Assembly: GCF_003569045.1 (NCBI RefSeq)
Contig: NZ_BFCB01000003.1
Span: forward strand, 248,001 to 312,000
Length of the DNA stretch: 64,000 bases
DNA from: Aggregatilinea lenta
GTDB lineage: Bacteria > Chloroflexota > Anaerolineae > Aggregatilineales > Aggregatilineaceae
Direction of reading: 5' to 3'
Shown here: piece after piece, positions 34,211 through 44,750 of the stretch
How positions within the stretch are numbered: position 1 is the stretch's first letter
Layout of the letters: the number at the start of each line of letters is the position of its first letter
Made by a program: the position numbers and the translations under genes
Notes under the pieces: generated by a model
Database searches by the model: none
Told to the model about the DNA's origin: nothing
Seen by the model: only the letters and a program-made list of their open reading frames with translations

Positions 34211-35737
34211 ATGGCCATTTCACCCAACCCCGAACTCACCCGCGTCCGCGCGACCCCCGACCGCGAGACGGTCCGCCGCCTGTTCGACCAGGGCGACCTC
34301 GTGCCCGTCTACCGCACGCTGCTGGCCGACCTGGAAACGCCCGTGTCCGTGTACCTCAAGCTGGCGCAGGGGGGCGGTCCGTCGTTCCTGCTGGAAAGCG
34401 TCGAGGGCGGCGAGCAGATCGGGCGCTATTCGTTCATGGGCGTCAGGCCCAAGGGCATGGTCACCGTGCAGGACAACCGCGTGACGGTGACGCGCCACGG
34501 CGACACGTCCATGCGCGACCTGCTGCCCGGCGAAGATCCGCTGCATGTGGTCGAGCGCGAATTCGAGCGCGTCCAGCCGGTGCGCATCGACGGGCTGCCG
34601 CGTTTCATCGGCGGCGCGGTCGGTTACGCGAGCTACGACATGGTGCGCTACTTCGAGCGCCTGCCCGCCACCGCGACGGACGAGCTGCACCTGCCCGACG
34701 CGGCGTTCATGCTGGCCGATACGCTGGTGATCTTCGACCACGCGCGCCACCAGTTGATCGTGCTGGCGAACGCGCACAATACCGGCAATCCTGACGCGGC
34801 TTACGACGACGCGCTGGCCCGCATCGATGGCATCATCGAGGCGCTGGCGCAGCCGCTGCCCTTCCTGCCCGAACCCGTGCCCAGCACCGAAGCCGACGGC
34901 GCATTACAGTCCAACATGACGCGCGAGCAGTACGAAGCCAACGTGCGCGCGGCGAAGGAGTACATCGCGGCGGGCGACGCCTTCCAGATCGTGCTGTCGC
35001 AGCGCTTCAGCCGCCGCACCACGGCGGAGCCGTTCACCATTTACCGCGCGCTGCGGGCGCTCAATCCCTCGCCCTACATGTTCTTCCTGCGCTACGATGA
35101 CGACCTGAGCGTGATCGGGGCATCGCCGGAAATGATGGTCCGGCTGGAGGACGGCATCGCCACGGCGCGGCCCATCGCGGGCACGCGTCCGCGCGGCAAG
35201 TCCGAGGCCGAAGACGACGCGCTGGAAGCCGAACTGCTGGCGGACGAAAAAGAGCGCGCCGAGCACGTCATGCTGGTCGATCTGGGCCGCAACGACCTGG
35301 GCCGCGTCTGCGACTACGGCACGGTGCGCGTCCCGGCGATGATGTACGTCGAGCGCTACTCGCACGTAATGCACATCGTCAGCCAGGTCCAGGGCACGCT
35401 GCGCAAGGGTATGAGCGCCTTCGATCTGCTGCGCGCGACCTTCCCCGCCGGGACGCTCAGCGGCGCGCCGAAGGTCCGCGCGATGGAGATCATCGAGGAG
35501 CTGGAAGGCACGCGGCGCGGGCCGTACGGCGGCGCGGTGGGCTACTTCAGCTTCGACGGCTCGATGGACACCTGCATCACGATCCGCACGATGATCATGC
35601 AGGGCGACACGGTGTACTTCCAGTCGGGCGCGGGCATCGTCGCGGACAGCGACCCGGCGCGCGAATACGACGAGACGGTGAACAAGGCGCGCGCGGTGGC
35701 GGTGGCCGTCACCAACGCGGAAGACGGGCTGGCCTAG
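34211..35737 (+). CDS. trpE: Anthranilate synthase component I
   Basis: The 508-residue protein combines chorismate with ammonia (from TrpG) to give anthranilate. The N-terminal domain has the Trp feedback motif in FLLESVEGGEQIGRYSF. The catalytic C-terminal domain shows NPSPYMFFLRYDD, IGASPEMMVR, IAGTRPRGKS, DLGRNDLGRV, SGAPKVRAMEIIEE and the FQSGAGIVADSDP end. Length is normal. GGAGG is 9 bases before the ATG. It is first in trpEGDCFBA and directly under T-box control, so the pathway is probably regulated both by transcription and by feedback. Confidence 0.96.
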   Translation: MAISPNPELTRVRATPDRETVRRLFDQGDLVPVYRTLLADLETPVSVYLKLAQGGGPSFLLESVEGGEQIGRYSFMGVRPKGMVTVQDNRVTVTRHGDTSMRDLLPGEDPLHVVEREFERVQPVRIDGLPRFIGGAVGYASYDMVRYFERLPATATDELHLPDAAFMLADTLVIFDHARHQLIVLANAHNTGNPDAAYDDALARIDGIIEALAQPLPFLPEPVPSTEADGALQSNMTREQYEANVRAAKEYIAAGDAFQIVLSQRFSRRTTAEPFTIYRALRALNPSPYMFFLRYDDDLSVIGASPEMMVRLEDGIATARPIAGTRPRGKSEAEDDALEAELLADEKERAEHVMLVDLGRNDLGRVCDYGTVRVPAMMYVERYSHVMHIVSQVQGTLRKGMSAFDLLRATFPAGTLSGAPKVRAMEIIEELEGTRRGPYGGAVGYFSFDGSMDTCITIRTMIMQGDTVYFQSGAGIVADSDPAREYDETVNKARAVAVAVTNAEDGLA

Positions 35738-35801
35738 CCGTCCAGCGCACGACACCAAAACGAGCGAAACAGCAGATGCAGCAGCAGGAGAAGGTACAGC
35801 C

Positions 35802-36368
35802 ATGATCGTCGTCGTCGATAACTACGACAGCTTTACGTACAACCTCGTGCAGGTGATGGGCGAGATGGGCGCGGATCTGTGCGTCGTGCGCAACGACCAG
35901 GCGACCGTCGAGGATATCAAAGCCATGCGGCCCTCGCACATCGTGATCTCGCCGGGGCCGGGCACGCCGGACGACGGCGGCATCTCGCTGGACGTGATCC
36001 GCGAGATGGGGTCGCACACGCCGGTGTTGGGCGTGTGCCTGGGCCACCAGTGCATCGGGCAGGCGTATGGCGGCGTCGTGACGCGCGCTCCGCGCCTGAT
36101 GCACGGCAAGGTCAGCCCGGTCTACCACCGCAGCACGCCGCTGTTTACGGGCGTGCCGAATCCCTTCGACGCGACGCGCTATCACAGCCTGATCGTGCAG
36201 GAGCCGCTGCCCGACGATCTTGTGATCACGGCCTTCACCGAGGCGGGCGAAGTCATGGCGCTGCGGCACAAGGAGCATCCGGTGGTGGGCGTGCAGTTCC
36301 ACCCGGAGAGCATCCTGACCAGGTTCGGCCCGCGCCTGCTGCAAAATTTTCTGGAGAACCGGCTGTAA
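35802..36368 (+). CDS. trpG: Anthranilate synthase component II (glutamine amidotransferase)
   Basis: The 188-residue class I amidotransferase has NYDSFTYNLVQ at the N-terminus, ISPGPGTPDD, the nucleophile Cys in GVCLGHQCIGQ, and the His-Glu pair in GVQFHPESI. It hydrolyses glutamine and channels ammonia to TrpE. The 64-base gap after trpE holds AGGAGAAGGTA just before the ATG. A palindromic repeat lies between this gene and trpD. Confidence 0.95.
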   Translation: MIVVVDNYDSFTYNLVQVMGEMGADLCVVRNDQATVEDIKAMRPSHIVISPGPGTPDDGGISLDVIREMGSHTPVLGVCLGHQCIGQAYGGVVTRAPRLMHGKVSPVYHRSTPLFTGVPNPFDATRYHSLIVQEPLPDDLVITAFTEAGEVMALRHKEHPVVGVQFHPESILTRFGPRLLQNFLENRL

Positions 36369-36381
36369 CACGCAGGCACAC

Positions 36382-36409
36382 GTAAGGGCGTATTGCGACA
36401 CGCCCCTAC
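36382..36409. repeat. GTAGGGGC-type palindrome inside the trp operon
   Basis: GTAAGGGCGTATTG-CGACACGCCCCTAC with two mismatches. It occupies the trpG-trpD intercistronic gap, so it is transcribed as part of the operon. Confidence 0.8.
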
Positions 36410-36455
36410 CAGAGAAACACGGCGTTTAGAACTACGGCACATAAAGAAGGGCATC

Positions 36456-37508
36456 ATGACAGGGCAAGAGACGATGGACATTCAGCGCGCAATCGAGATC
36501 ATCAGCCGGTTCGGCCACTTGCAAACGGAAGACGCCGAAGACGTGATGAACCAGATCATGGCCGGGGAAGCGAGCGAGGCGCAGATCGGCGCGTATTTGA
36601 TGGGCCTGCGCATGAAGGGCGAGACGCAGGAAGAGATCGTCGGCAGCGCGCGGGCGATGCGCGCCAACGCGGTGCGCGTGCCGGTAGGCGTCGCCGGCGA
36701 CCTGATCGACACCTGCGGCACCGGTGGCGACAAGTCCGGCACGTTCAACATCAGCACGACCGTCGCGTTCGTGGCGGCGGGCGCGGGGCTGAAGGTCGCC
36801 AAACACGGCAACCGCGCCGCGACCAGCAAGTGCGGCAGCGCGGATGTGCTCGGCGCGTTGGGCGTCAATCTGGACCTGACGCCGGAGCAGGTCGGGCAGT
36901 GCGTGGACGAGGTCGGGATCGGGTTCCTGTTCGCGCCCAAGCTGCACCCCGCCATGAAATACGCCGTCGGGCCGCGCAAGCAGATGGGCGTGCGCACGAT
37001 CTTCAACATCCTGGGCCCGCTGACCAATCCGGCAGGCGCGCAGCGGCAGCTCATGGGCGTCTTCACGCCGGACCTGACCGACTTCCTGGCGCACGTGCTG
37101 GGCGAGTTGGGATCGGTGTCGGCGATGGTTGTGTCCGGCTACGGCGGCCTGGACGAGCTGACCACGACCGGCCCCAACCGCGTCAGCCACTTCCACGACG
37201 GCGCGGTCGAGACGTACGATCTCGACCCGACCGCGTACAATCTGGACCCGGCGCACATCTCCGAGCTGCTCGGCGGCGACCCGGCCACCAACGCGGCGAT
37301 CCTGCGCGGCATTCTCAGCGGCGAGGTGGACAGCGCCAAGCGCGACGTGGTGCTGCTCAACGCGGGCGCGGCGCTGGTTGCGGGCGGCGTCGCGCCGGAC
37401 ATCGCGGCGGGCATCGCGCAGGCGGCGGAGATCATCGACAGCGGCGCGGCGCTCGCCAAGCTGGATGCGCTGATCGCGTGCACCCAGAAGTTTGCGGTCG
37501 TGCAGTAA
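36456..37508 (+). CDS. trpD: Anthranilate phosphoribosyltransferase
   Basis: The 350-residue enzyme transfers phosphoribose from PRPP to anthranilate. It has the PRPP loop DTCGTGGDKSGTFNIST, VAKHGNRAATSKCGSADVLGALG, FAPKLHPAMKYA and RTIFNILGPLTNPA, all diagnostic. The start at 36456 follows AAAGAAGGG; an in-frame ATG at 36474 is an alternative. It is the third gene of the operon. Confidence 0.96.
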   Translation: MTGQETMDIQRAIEIISRFGHLQTEDAEDVMNQIMAGEASEAQIGAYLMGLRMKGETQEEIVGSARAMRANAVRVPVGVAGDLIDTCGTGGDKSGTFNISTTVAFVAAGAGLKVAKHGNRAATSKCGSADVLGALGVNLDLTPEQVGQCVDEVGIGFLFAPKLHPAMKYAVGPRKQMGVRTIFNILGPLTNPAGAQRQLMGVFTPDLTDFLAHVLGELGSVSAMVVSGYGGLDELTTTGPNRVSHFHDGAVETYDLDPTAYNLDPAHISELLGGDPATNAAILRGILSGEVDSAKRDVVLLNAGAALVAGGVAPDIAAGIAQAAEIIDSGAALAKLDALIACTQKFAVVQ

Positions 37509-37524
37509 TGGAACGGAATTGAGC

Positions 37525-38361
37525 ATGGGACAGGCCAGATTTATCCGCACGCAAACCGTGCTGGACAAGATCCTCGACAACACCGCGCAGGAAGTCGCTG
37601 CGCGGCAGCAGATCACGCCGCTGGCGGCCATGATCGACGCCGCAGAGCGCACTGATCCGCCGCGCGATTTCGCCGGGGCGCTGCGCCGCAAGACGGTCGC
37701 GCTGATCGCGGAAGTCAAGCACGCCTCGCCCTCGCGCGGGGTGCTGGTCGAGCCGTTCGATCCGGTGGCGCTGGCGGCGACCTACGCCGCCAACGGCGCG
37801 GCGGCGATCTCCGTGCTGACGGACGCGCGCTTTTTTCGGGGCAGCCTGGACGACCTGCGCGCGGTGCGGGCGGCGGTGGACGTGCCGGTGCTGCGCAAGG
37901 ACTTCGTGCTGGACTTTTATCAGGTCTACGAGGCGCGGGCGGCTGGCGCGGACGCGGTGTTGCTGATCGTGGCGGCGCTGGACGATGCTCAGTTGGCGGA
38001 TCTGTACGCGCTGGTGCGGTCGCTGGACCTGACCGCGCTGGTCGAGGTGCACGACGAGGCGGAGCTGGATCGCGCGCTGCACGTCGGCGCGCGGGTGATC
38101 GGGATCAACAACCGCGACCTGCACACGTTCAATGTGGATCTGGGCACGACGGCGCGCCTCGCGCAGCGCGTCCCGGCGCGTGTGACGCTGGTGGCCGAAA
38201 GCGGCGTGCACCGTGCGGCGGACGTCGATGCGATGGCCGCGGCGGGCGCACGGGCGGTGCTGGTCGGGGAAGCGGTGGTGCAGGCGGACGACACGGCGGC
38301 GCGGGTCCGCGAATTGAGCGGCGTCCCGGTGAAGCGTGCGCCGGAGGAGGCAGACGAATGA
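37525..38361 (+). CDS. trpC: Indole-3-glycerol phosphate synthase
   Basis: The 278-residue TIM-barrel enzyme has the catalytic Lys in AEVKHASPSRG, ISVLTDARFFRGS, VLRKDFVLDFYQVYEARAAGAD, the Glu of ALVEVHDEAEL, GINNRDLHTF and VAESGVHRAADV. It closes the indole ring from carboxyphenylamino-deoxyribulose phosphate. TrpC and TrpF are separate genes here, unlike the E. coli fusion. It overlaps trpF by four bases. Confidence 0.96.
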   Translation: MGQARFIRTQTVLDKILDNTAQEVAARQQITPLAAMIDAAERTDPPRDFAGALRRKTVALIAEVKHASPSRGVLVEPFDPVALAATYAANGAAAISVLTDARFFRGSLDDLRAVRAAVDVPVLRKDFVLDFYQVYEARAAGADAVLLIVAALDDAQLADLYALVRSLDLTALVEVHDEAELDRALHVGARVIGINNRDLHTFNVDLGTTARLAQRVPARVTLVAESGVHRAADVDAMAAAGARAVLVGEAVVQADDTAARVRELSGVPVKRAPEEADE

Positions 38362-39031
38362 CGCGGATCAAGATCTGCGGTGTAACGGACATCGACAACG
38401 CGCTGGCCTGCGTCGAAGCGGGCGCGGACCTGATCGGGCTGAACTTCTACCAGCCCAGCCCGCGCTCGATTCCCGTGGAGCGCGCGCGCGAGTTGGCGGC
38501 GGAACTGCGCGCGGCGTTCGGGGCGCGCTGCCCGCTGCTGGTGGGCGTGTTCGTCAACGAGGACGCCGCTGATATCCGGCGCGTGGCGGACATCGTCGGG
38601 CTGGACGCGGCGCAACTCAGCGGTGATGAAGCGGGTGAAACACTGGCCGCGCTGGACGGAATTGGCATCAAAGCGATCCGGCCCCGCAGCCAGGGCGAAG
38701 CGCTGGTCTATGCGGACACCTTCGCGCCCCACGCCTCGCGTGACGAGCGGTTGCCGTCGCTGCTGGTGGACGCCTATCACAAGGCGCTCTACGGCGGCAC
38801 GGGCGAACAGGCCAGCATCGCGGTGGCGCTGGCGGTCAAAGGACGCACGCCGCGTATGATGCTGGCGGGCGGTCTGGGACCGGACACCGTCGCCCCGCGT
38901 GTGGAGGCGATCCGGCCCTGGGGCGTGGACGTGGCGAGCGGCGTCGAGGACGACCAGCCCGGCATCAAGGATTTGGCGAAGGTTCGTGCGCTGGTGGCGG
39001 CGGTGCGGACCGTGGATGGAGTGAGCATTCA

Positions 39032-39035
<4 letters not shown>
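38358..39035 (+). CDS. trpF: Phosphoribosylanthranilate isomerase
   Basis: The 225-residue barrel has the catalytic Cys in [33 protein letters not shown] and the C-terminal [13 protein letters not shown] with the catalytic Asp, followed by the phosphate-binding turn. A longer segment around residues 115-150 ([12 protein letters not shown]...GGTGEQA) replaces the usual short loop. The ATGA overlap with trpB implies coupled translation. Confidence 0.94.
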
Positions 39036-40248
<1,213 letters not shown>

Positions 40249-40252
<4 letters not shown>

Positions 40253-41058
40253 ACGAGCCGGTCACGACTCTGCAAGGTACGGCTGCGCTGGCCGCCATGT
40301 TCGAGGGGGCCAAAGCGCACGATCGCGCGGCATTTTTGCCCTATTTCCCCATCGGCTACCCGACTTACGACGACTCGCTGGCCGCGATCGAGGCGATGGC
40401 GGCGGAAGGCGTGGACGGCTTCGAGATCGGCATCCCGTTCAGCGATCCGCTGGCGGATGGCCCGACGATCCAGGCCGCGACGCAAGTTGCACTGGAAAAC
40501 GGGATCACGGTGCGCAGGTGCCTGGAGGCGGTGCGGACCCTGCGTGCGCGCGGCGTGCGCCAGCCGATGCTGCTGATGGGCTATCTGAATCCGATCCTGG
40601 CCTACGGCGTCGAAGCGTACGTGCGGGATGCACACGCCGCCGGGGCCGACGGGCTGATCGTGCCCGATCTGCCGCCGGAGGAGGCCGCGCAGGTGAAATC
40701 GGCCTGCGAAAAGGTAGGGCTGGCGCTGGTTTTCCTGCTCGCGCCGACCAGCACCGAGGCGCGTATCAAGCTGGTGACGGCGCAGGCGACCGGCTTCGTG
40801 TACCTCGTCTCGGTGATGGGCACGACTGGCGCGCGGGATCACCTGCCCGAGACCCTGCCGGGCTTCGTGGCTCGCGTGCGCGCGCAGACGGATAAGCCGC
40901 TAGTCCTGGGCTTTGGCATCGGGCGGCCCGAACAGGCGCGTCAGGCCGGGGAACTGGTGGACGGCTTCATTGTGGGCAGCGCGTTGGTGCGCGAAGGTGC
41001 GCACGGCGCCGAGGCGGTGCGGGCGTTGGCCGCCAGCTTGCGGCGCGCGCTGGATTAG
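40249..41058 (+). CDS. trpA: Tryptophan synthase alpha subunit
   Basis: The 269-residue barrel cleaves indole-3-glycerol phosphate to indole. It has the catalytic Glu in [19 protein letters not shown] (the Asp is in LADGP), [45 protein letters not shown] and the phosphate loop [11 protein letters not shown]. The ATG at 40249 overlaps the trpB stop. It is the last gene of the operon; an intergenic repeat block follows rather than an obvious terminator. Confidence 0.96.
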
Positions 41059-41075
41059 GCGATATGACGTGATTC

Positions 41076-41243
41076 CCCCCATCCCTGTCCCCTTCCCTCA
41101 CGCCAGCGGAGGGAAGAGGCGGTAGGGGCGTATCGCCATACGCCCCACCGGGTGGACCAAGCCCCGCCCCTACGGAGCATGGTTTTCTCCCCTCTCCAGC
41201 CTAGACTGGAGAGGGGCCGGGGGTGAGGTCTACGCGTGACCGG
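41076..41243. repeat. Composite dispersed intergenic repeat, copy 3
   Basis: It has the same order as 1898-2056: a CCCCCATCCC...GGAGGGAAG module, then a complete GTAGGGGCGTATCGCCATACGCCCC palindrome (41122-41149), GCCCCGCCCCTACGGA, and the CCCCTCTCCA...TGGAGAGGGG stem with CCGGGGGTGAGGTCT and GTGACCGGA. A half palindrome (GAATTGCCCCTAC) follows at 41264-41276. Confidence 0.8.
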
Positions 41244-41306
41244 ATTCATTGGGTGATCTACATTGAATTGCCCCTACGTCTTCCCCGATATTCCCCTCAA
41301 GACCCT

Positions 41307-41351
41307 CTCGTGCTTTCTTTCGCGGAAGAAAGCAGCGAAAGAAAGCACGAG
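41307..41351. repeat. Perfect 17-bp inverted repeat with 11-base loop
   Basis: CTCGTGCTTTCTTTCGC (41307-41323) pairs perfectly with GCGAAAGAAAGCACGAG (41335-41351). The loop GGAAGAAAGCA can itself pair with CTTTCTTTC of the left arm, giving a competing hairpin. No T run follows. It lies 74 bases before the DHA2 exporter gene, within its likely leader. Confidence 0.75.
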
Positions 41352-41424
41352 GCGTTTGCGCGCGTCTGCACGATAATTGATCCGTACGCTGCAACACGAC
41401 GAAGCCCACCCGGGAGGCAGCGCA

Positions 41425-43017
41425 ATGGAACTCAATTATCGCGTGGCAGACCGCACCGGGCGCTGGATTCTGCTGACGACTGTGCTCGCGTCGAGCATGG
41501 CCTTCATCGACGGCTCGGCGCTCAACGTGGCTCTCTCCGAACTCCAGATCGATCTAGGCGCGAGCGGCGCCGAACTGCTGTGGATCGTCAACAGCTACCT
41601 GCTGTTTCTGGCCGCGCTCATCCTGCTCGGCGGCGCGCTGGGCGACCGTTATGGGCGCAAGCGCGTGTTCGGCTACGGCATCGGTCTGTTTGCGCTGGCG
41701 TCGCTGGCGGCAGGCCTCGCACCCGGCACAACGTGGCTCATCGCGGCGCGGGCAGTGCAGGGCGTCGGCGGCGCGATGATGGTTCCCGGCAGCCTGGCGA
41801 TCATCGCGGCCAGTTTCAGCCCATCCGACAGCGGCAAAGCGATTGGCATCTGGTCGTCGGCCAGCACGGTGACCACCATCGGCGGGCCGATTCTGGGCGG
41901 CGTCCTGGCCGGGGCCGGGTTGTGGCGCGCCGTGTTCTTCATTAATCTGCCGCTGGCCGCTATCGCGCTCTACAGCCTGCGGCACGTGCCCGAAAGCAGG
42001 GATGAAAATGCCCCAGAGCGGCTGGACTACCCCGGTGCGGCGCTGGCCGTCCTGGGCCTGATCGGGCTGACCTACGGCCTGATCACGCTGGGCGACCGGG
42101 GCCTGGAAAACGCACGCGACGATGCCGGCGTGCTGATCAGCCTGATCGCCGGGGTGCTGGCCCTGATCGTGTTCGTGATCGTCGAGCGGCGCAGCACCCA
42201 TCCGATGCTGCGGTTGTCACTGTTCCAGTCGCGCACATTCACCGGCGCGAACGCGATGACGGCCTTCCTCTACGGGGCGCTGGGCGGCGCGATCTTCTTC
42301 CTGCCGCTGAACCTCATCCAGGTACAGGGCTACGACGCTTCGGTGGCGGGCCTGACGATGCTGCCATTCAGTCTGCTGTTGGCCGGGCTGTCGCCGCTGG
42401 CGGGTGCATTTGCGGATCGGTACGGGCCACGCGTGCCGCTCACCCTGGGACCGGCCATCACGGGGATAGGCTTTTTGCTGCTGATTCTGCCCGGCGTGAC
42501 CGGCGGCCCGCACGACTACTGGACCACGTACCTGCCCGGCATCCTGGGGATCGGCCTGGGCATGGGCATCACCGTCGCGCCGCTCAGTAACACGGTGATG
42601 ACGGCGGTTTCGTCCAGCCAGGCCGGGACGGCGTCGGGGATCAACAACGCGGTGTCGCGGCTGGCGCAGGTTCTGGCGACGGCGGCATTAGGGGCGCTGG
42701 CGCTGGGAGCATTCAGCAGCGGGCTGGAGACGCGCACGGCGCAGATCGATCTGCCCGCCCAGGCGCGCGAAACGCTGCTGGCGCATACGAGCGATCTCGC
42801 GAATACGGAGCCACCGCCGGGCCTCGCGCCCGAAACACAGCAGGCCGTCGAGGGGGCAATTCAGGACGCGTTTGTCGAGGCGTTCAGGTGGGTGTTCGGG
42901 GTAGCAGTGGCGTTGGCCTGGCTGAGCGCGCTGTGCGCGGCGACGCTGATTGAACCGGGGCGGCTGCGCAGCCAGTCCGAGCCGCAGTCGGCGCGATTGG
43001 GCGCGGGGGATGACTGA
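41425..43017 (+). CDS. DHA2-family (EmrB/QacA-like) MFS drug exporter, 14 TM
   Basis: The 530-residue protein has the DHA2 signature: TM1 LASSMAFIDGSALNVALSEL (motif D1), LLWIVNSYLL, GGALGDRYGRKRVFGYG (motif A), and TM5 GGPILGGVLAGAGLWRAVFFINLP (motif C plus WRAVFFIN). About fourteen hydrophobic segments are seen, with SSQAGTASGINNAVSRLAQV near the end. It is predicted to be a proton-driven multidrug exporter. GGGAGG lies 7 bases before the ATG at 41425. A long loop (about residues 435-480) precedes the last helix. Confidence 0.92.
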   Translation: MELNYRVADRTGRWILLTTVLASSMAFIDGSALNVALSELQIDLGASGAELLWIVNSYLLFLAALILLGGALGDRYGRKRVFGYGIGLFALASLAAGLAPGTTWLIAARAVQGVGGAMMVPGSLAIIAASFSPSDSGKAIGIWSSASTVTTIGGPILGGVLAGAGLWRAVFFINLPLAAIALYSLRHVPESRDENAPERLDYPGAALAVLGLIGLTYGLITLGDRGLENARDDAGVLISLIAGVLALIVFVIVERRSTHPMLRLSLFQSRTFTGANAMTAFLYGALGGAIFFLPLNLIQVQGYDASVAGLTMLPFSLLLAGLSPLAGAFADRYGPRVPLTLGPAITGIGFLLLILPGVTGGPHDYWTTYLPGILGIGLGMGITVAPLSNTVMTAVSSSQAGTASGINNAVSRLAQVLATAALGALALGAFSSGLETRTAQIDLPAQARETLLAHTSDLANTEPPPGLAPETQQAVEGAIQDAFVEAFRWVFGVAVALAWLSALCAATLIEPGRLRSQSEPQSARLGAGDD

Positions 43018-43166
43018 TACAGCGACGCAGAATTAAACCGGCGGTTTTTCGTAGAGACGATACTATGCACATTTACTTTCAAATGCGGTAACCAGTGAGC
43101 GGTATTTACCACACCCGCGCGTTACCGTATTTAATTGTAAAACAACATTGCATCGCCCGTTTGTTT

Positions 43167-43194
43167 GTAGGGGCACTTCATGAAATGCCCCTAC
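43167..43194. repeat. 28-bp GTAGGGGC palindrome, variant core
   Basis: GTAGGGGCACTTCA-TGAAATGCCCCTAC, one internal mismatch. It lies between the exporter and the REC-kinase gene, which converge here; nothing else is seen in 43018-43250. Confidence 0.85.
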
Positions 43195-43250
43195 TGGGTA
43201 GAGCTTGCTCACCCCCTACGTGACCAGAGACATGTATACGCCCCGCTGTA

Positions 43251-44471
43251 CTAGGATCCGTAGGGCAGGAGGATGCGGAACGTGCTGCCCTGGCCTTCCA
43301 CGCTGGACACGCCGATCGTGCCGTGGTGGGCAGTGATGATCTTTTGCACGATGGGCAGGCCCAGACCGGGGCCGCCCGTTTCCGCCGAGCGCGCTTTGTC
43401 GGCGCGATAGAGCAGATCGAAGATGTAGGGCAGGTCTTCCTCGCTGATCCCGATACCGTGGTCTTCCACCTCGATCATGACGTGCGCGGACATCCTGCGG
43501 GTGCGCAGGGTTACCGTGCCGTTTTGGGGCGAATAGTTGATCGCGTTCTCGGCCACCTCGACCAGCGCGTACGACAGCTCCGCCTGATCGGCCTCGACGC
43601 GTGGGAGATCCGGGTCCAGATCGAGCGCGATTTCGATCTGCTTCTCCGTCGCGTACGAATAGACGTGCAGCGCGATGTCCCGGATCAGGTCGTTCAGGTC
43701 GATGGATTGGAAGTGGAACTCCGGGTTGTTCTCGACTTGAAGCAGGCGCAGCATCCCGTCCACCAGCCGGGCGAGGCGCGTCGCCTGCATCTCGATCACG
43801 TTCAGGTGTTGCTCTTGCTCGTGCGGGTCCTTGACCCGCCGGAGCAGGTAGAGGCTGGTGTTGATCGTGGACAGCGGCGTGCGAAAGTCGTGCGAGGCGG
43901 CGCGCACGAAGTTGGTCAGCACGCGGGCGCGCTCCTGCTTGAGGGCCAGCTCCAGCGCGCGCTGTTCGGCGCGCTCGCGCTCTTTGATTTCCTGTTGAAG
44001 CTGCTCGTTCGTGCGCTGAAGATCGGCGGTGCGCTCCGCGATGAGCGCTTCCAGATTGGTGCGGTGCTGGCGCAGCTCATCTTCGATGTTGTTACGCTCG
44101 ATGGCGTAGCGCATCGACCGGACCAGCAGTTGGATGTTGGCCTCGCCTTTGATCAGGTAATCCTGCGCGCCCAGGCGCACGGCTTCCATGCCCAGGTCTT
44201 CGTCGCTGACGCCGGTCTGCACGACGACGGGCACGTGGGACTGATGCTGTTGTAAGATCAGCAGCGTGTCCAGCCCATTACTGTCGGGTAGGCTGAGATC
44301 GAGCAGAACCACGTCGATGCCGCCATGATTCAGGCGCTCCAGGCCCTCTTTGAGCGACGATACCGTCTCAAGCATAATCTCCGGAACGGAGGCGGTCAGG
44401 TTGATCAGTCGCCTGATCAGGTAGATGTCGTCCGGGTTGTCCTCGACCATCAAAACGTTGATAACGTTCAA
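43251..44471 (-). CDS. Receiver-histidine kinase hybrid (REC-coiled coil-HisKA-HATPase)
   Basis: The 406-residue soluble protein has an N-terminal receiver (acidic pair in VEDNPDD, phospho-Asp in VVLLDLSLPDS, Lys in DYLIKGE). A coiled coil (about residues 125-185) follows, then a HisKA domain with H-box AASHDFRTPLS and an HATPase with N-box EVAENAINYS, G1 DHGIGI and G2 GGPGLGLPIV. A receiver at the front of a kinase suggests it is driven by another kinase or acts as a phosphorelay step. It resembles the next gene in its receiver and may be a duplicate with a different kinase half. Confidence 0.92.
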   Translation of the reverse strand: MNVINVLMVEDNPDDIYLIRRLINLTASVPEIMLETVSSLKEGLERLNHGGIDVVLLDLSLPDSNGLDTLLILQQHQSHVPVVVQTGVSDEDLGMEAVRLGAQDYLIKGEANIQLLVRSMRYAIERNNIEDELRQHRTNLEALIAERTADLQRTNEQLQQEIKERERAEQRALELALKQERARVLTNFVRAASHDFRTPLSTINTSLYLLRRVKDPHEQEQHLNVIEMQATRLARLVDGMLRLLQVENNPEFHFQSIDLNDLIRDIALHVYSYATEKQIEIALDLDPDLPRVEADQAELSYALVEVAENAINYSPQNGTVTLRTRRMSAHVMIEVEDHGIGISEEDLPYIFDLLYRADKARSAETGGPGLGLPIVQKIITAHHGTIGVSSVEGQGSTFRILLPYGS

Positions 44472-44750
44472 GCGGGTTACGACTTCCTGCCATATTTAGC
44501 GACTGCATCAGGCCATGCGAACAGTCGCTGTAAATGCCGAGCCTGACCCTACGTCGTCTCCGGCTGCAATGCGCGTGCACGATTAGGAGTAGTAACCGCC
44601 GGGCAACATTCACCGCATCCGCACGTACCGTTGATTAAAACGACATGGGGGTCGAAGTATGTCAATTATCGTTGATTTCAAAGCAATTCGCACGCGCGAT
44701 GAGGCATGCATACAGAGCACACGGAAGTAGGCGAGACTTGGCCAGAACGA

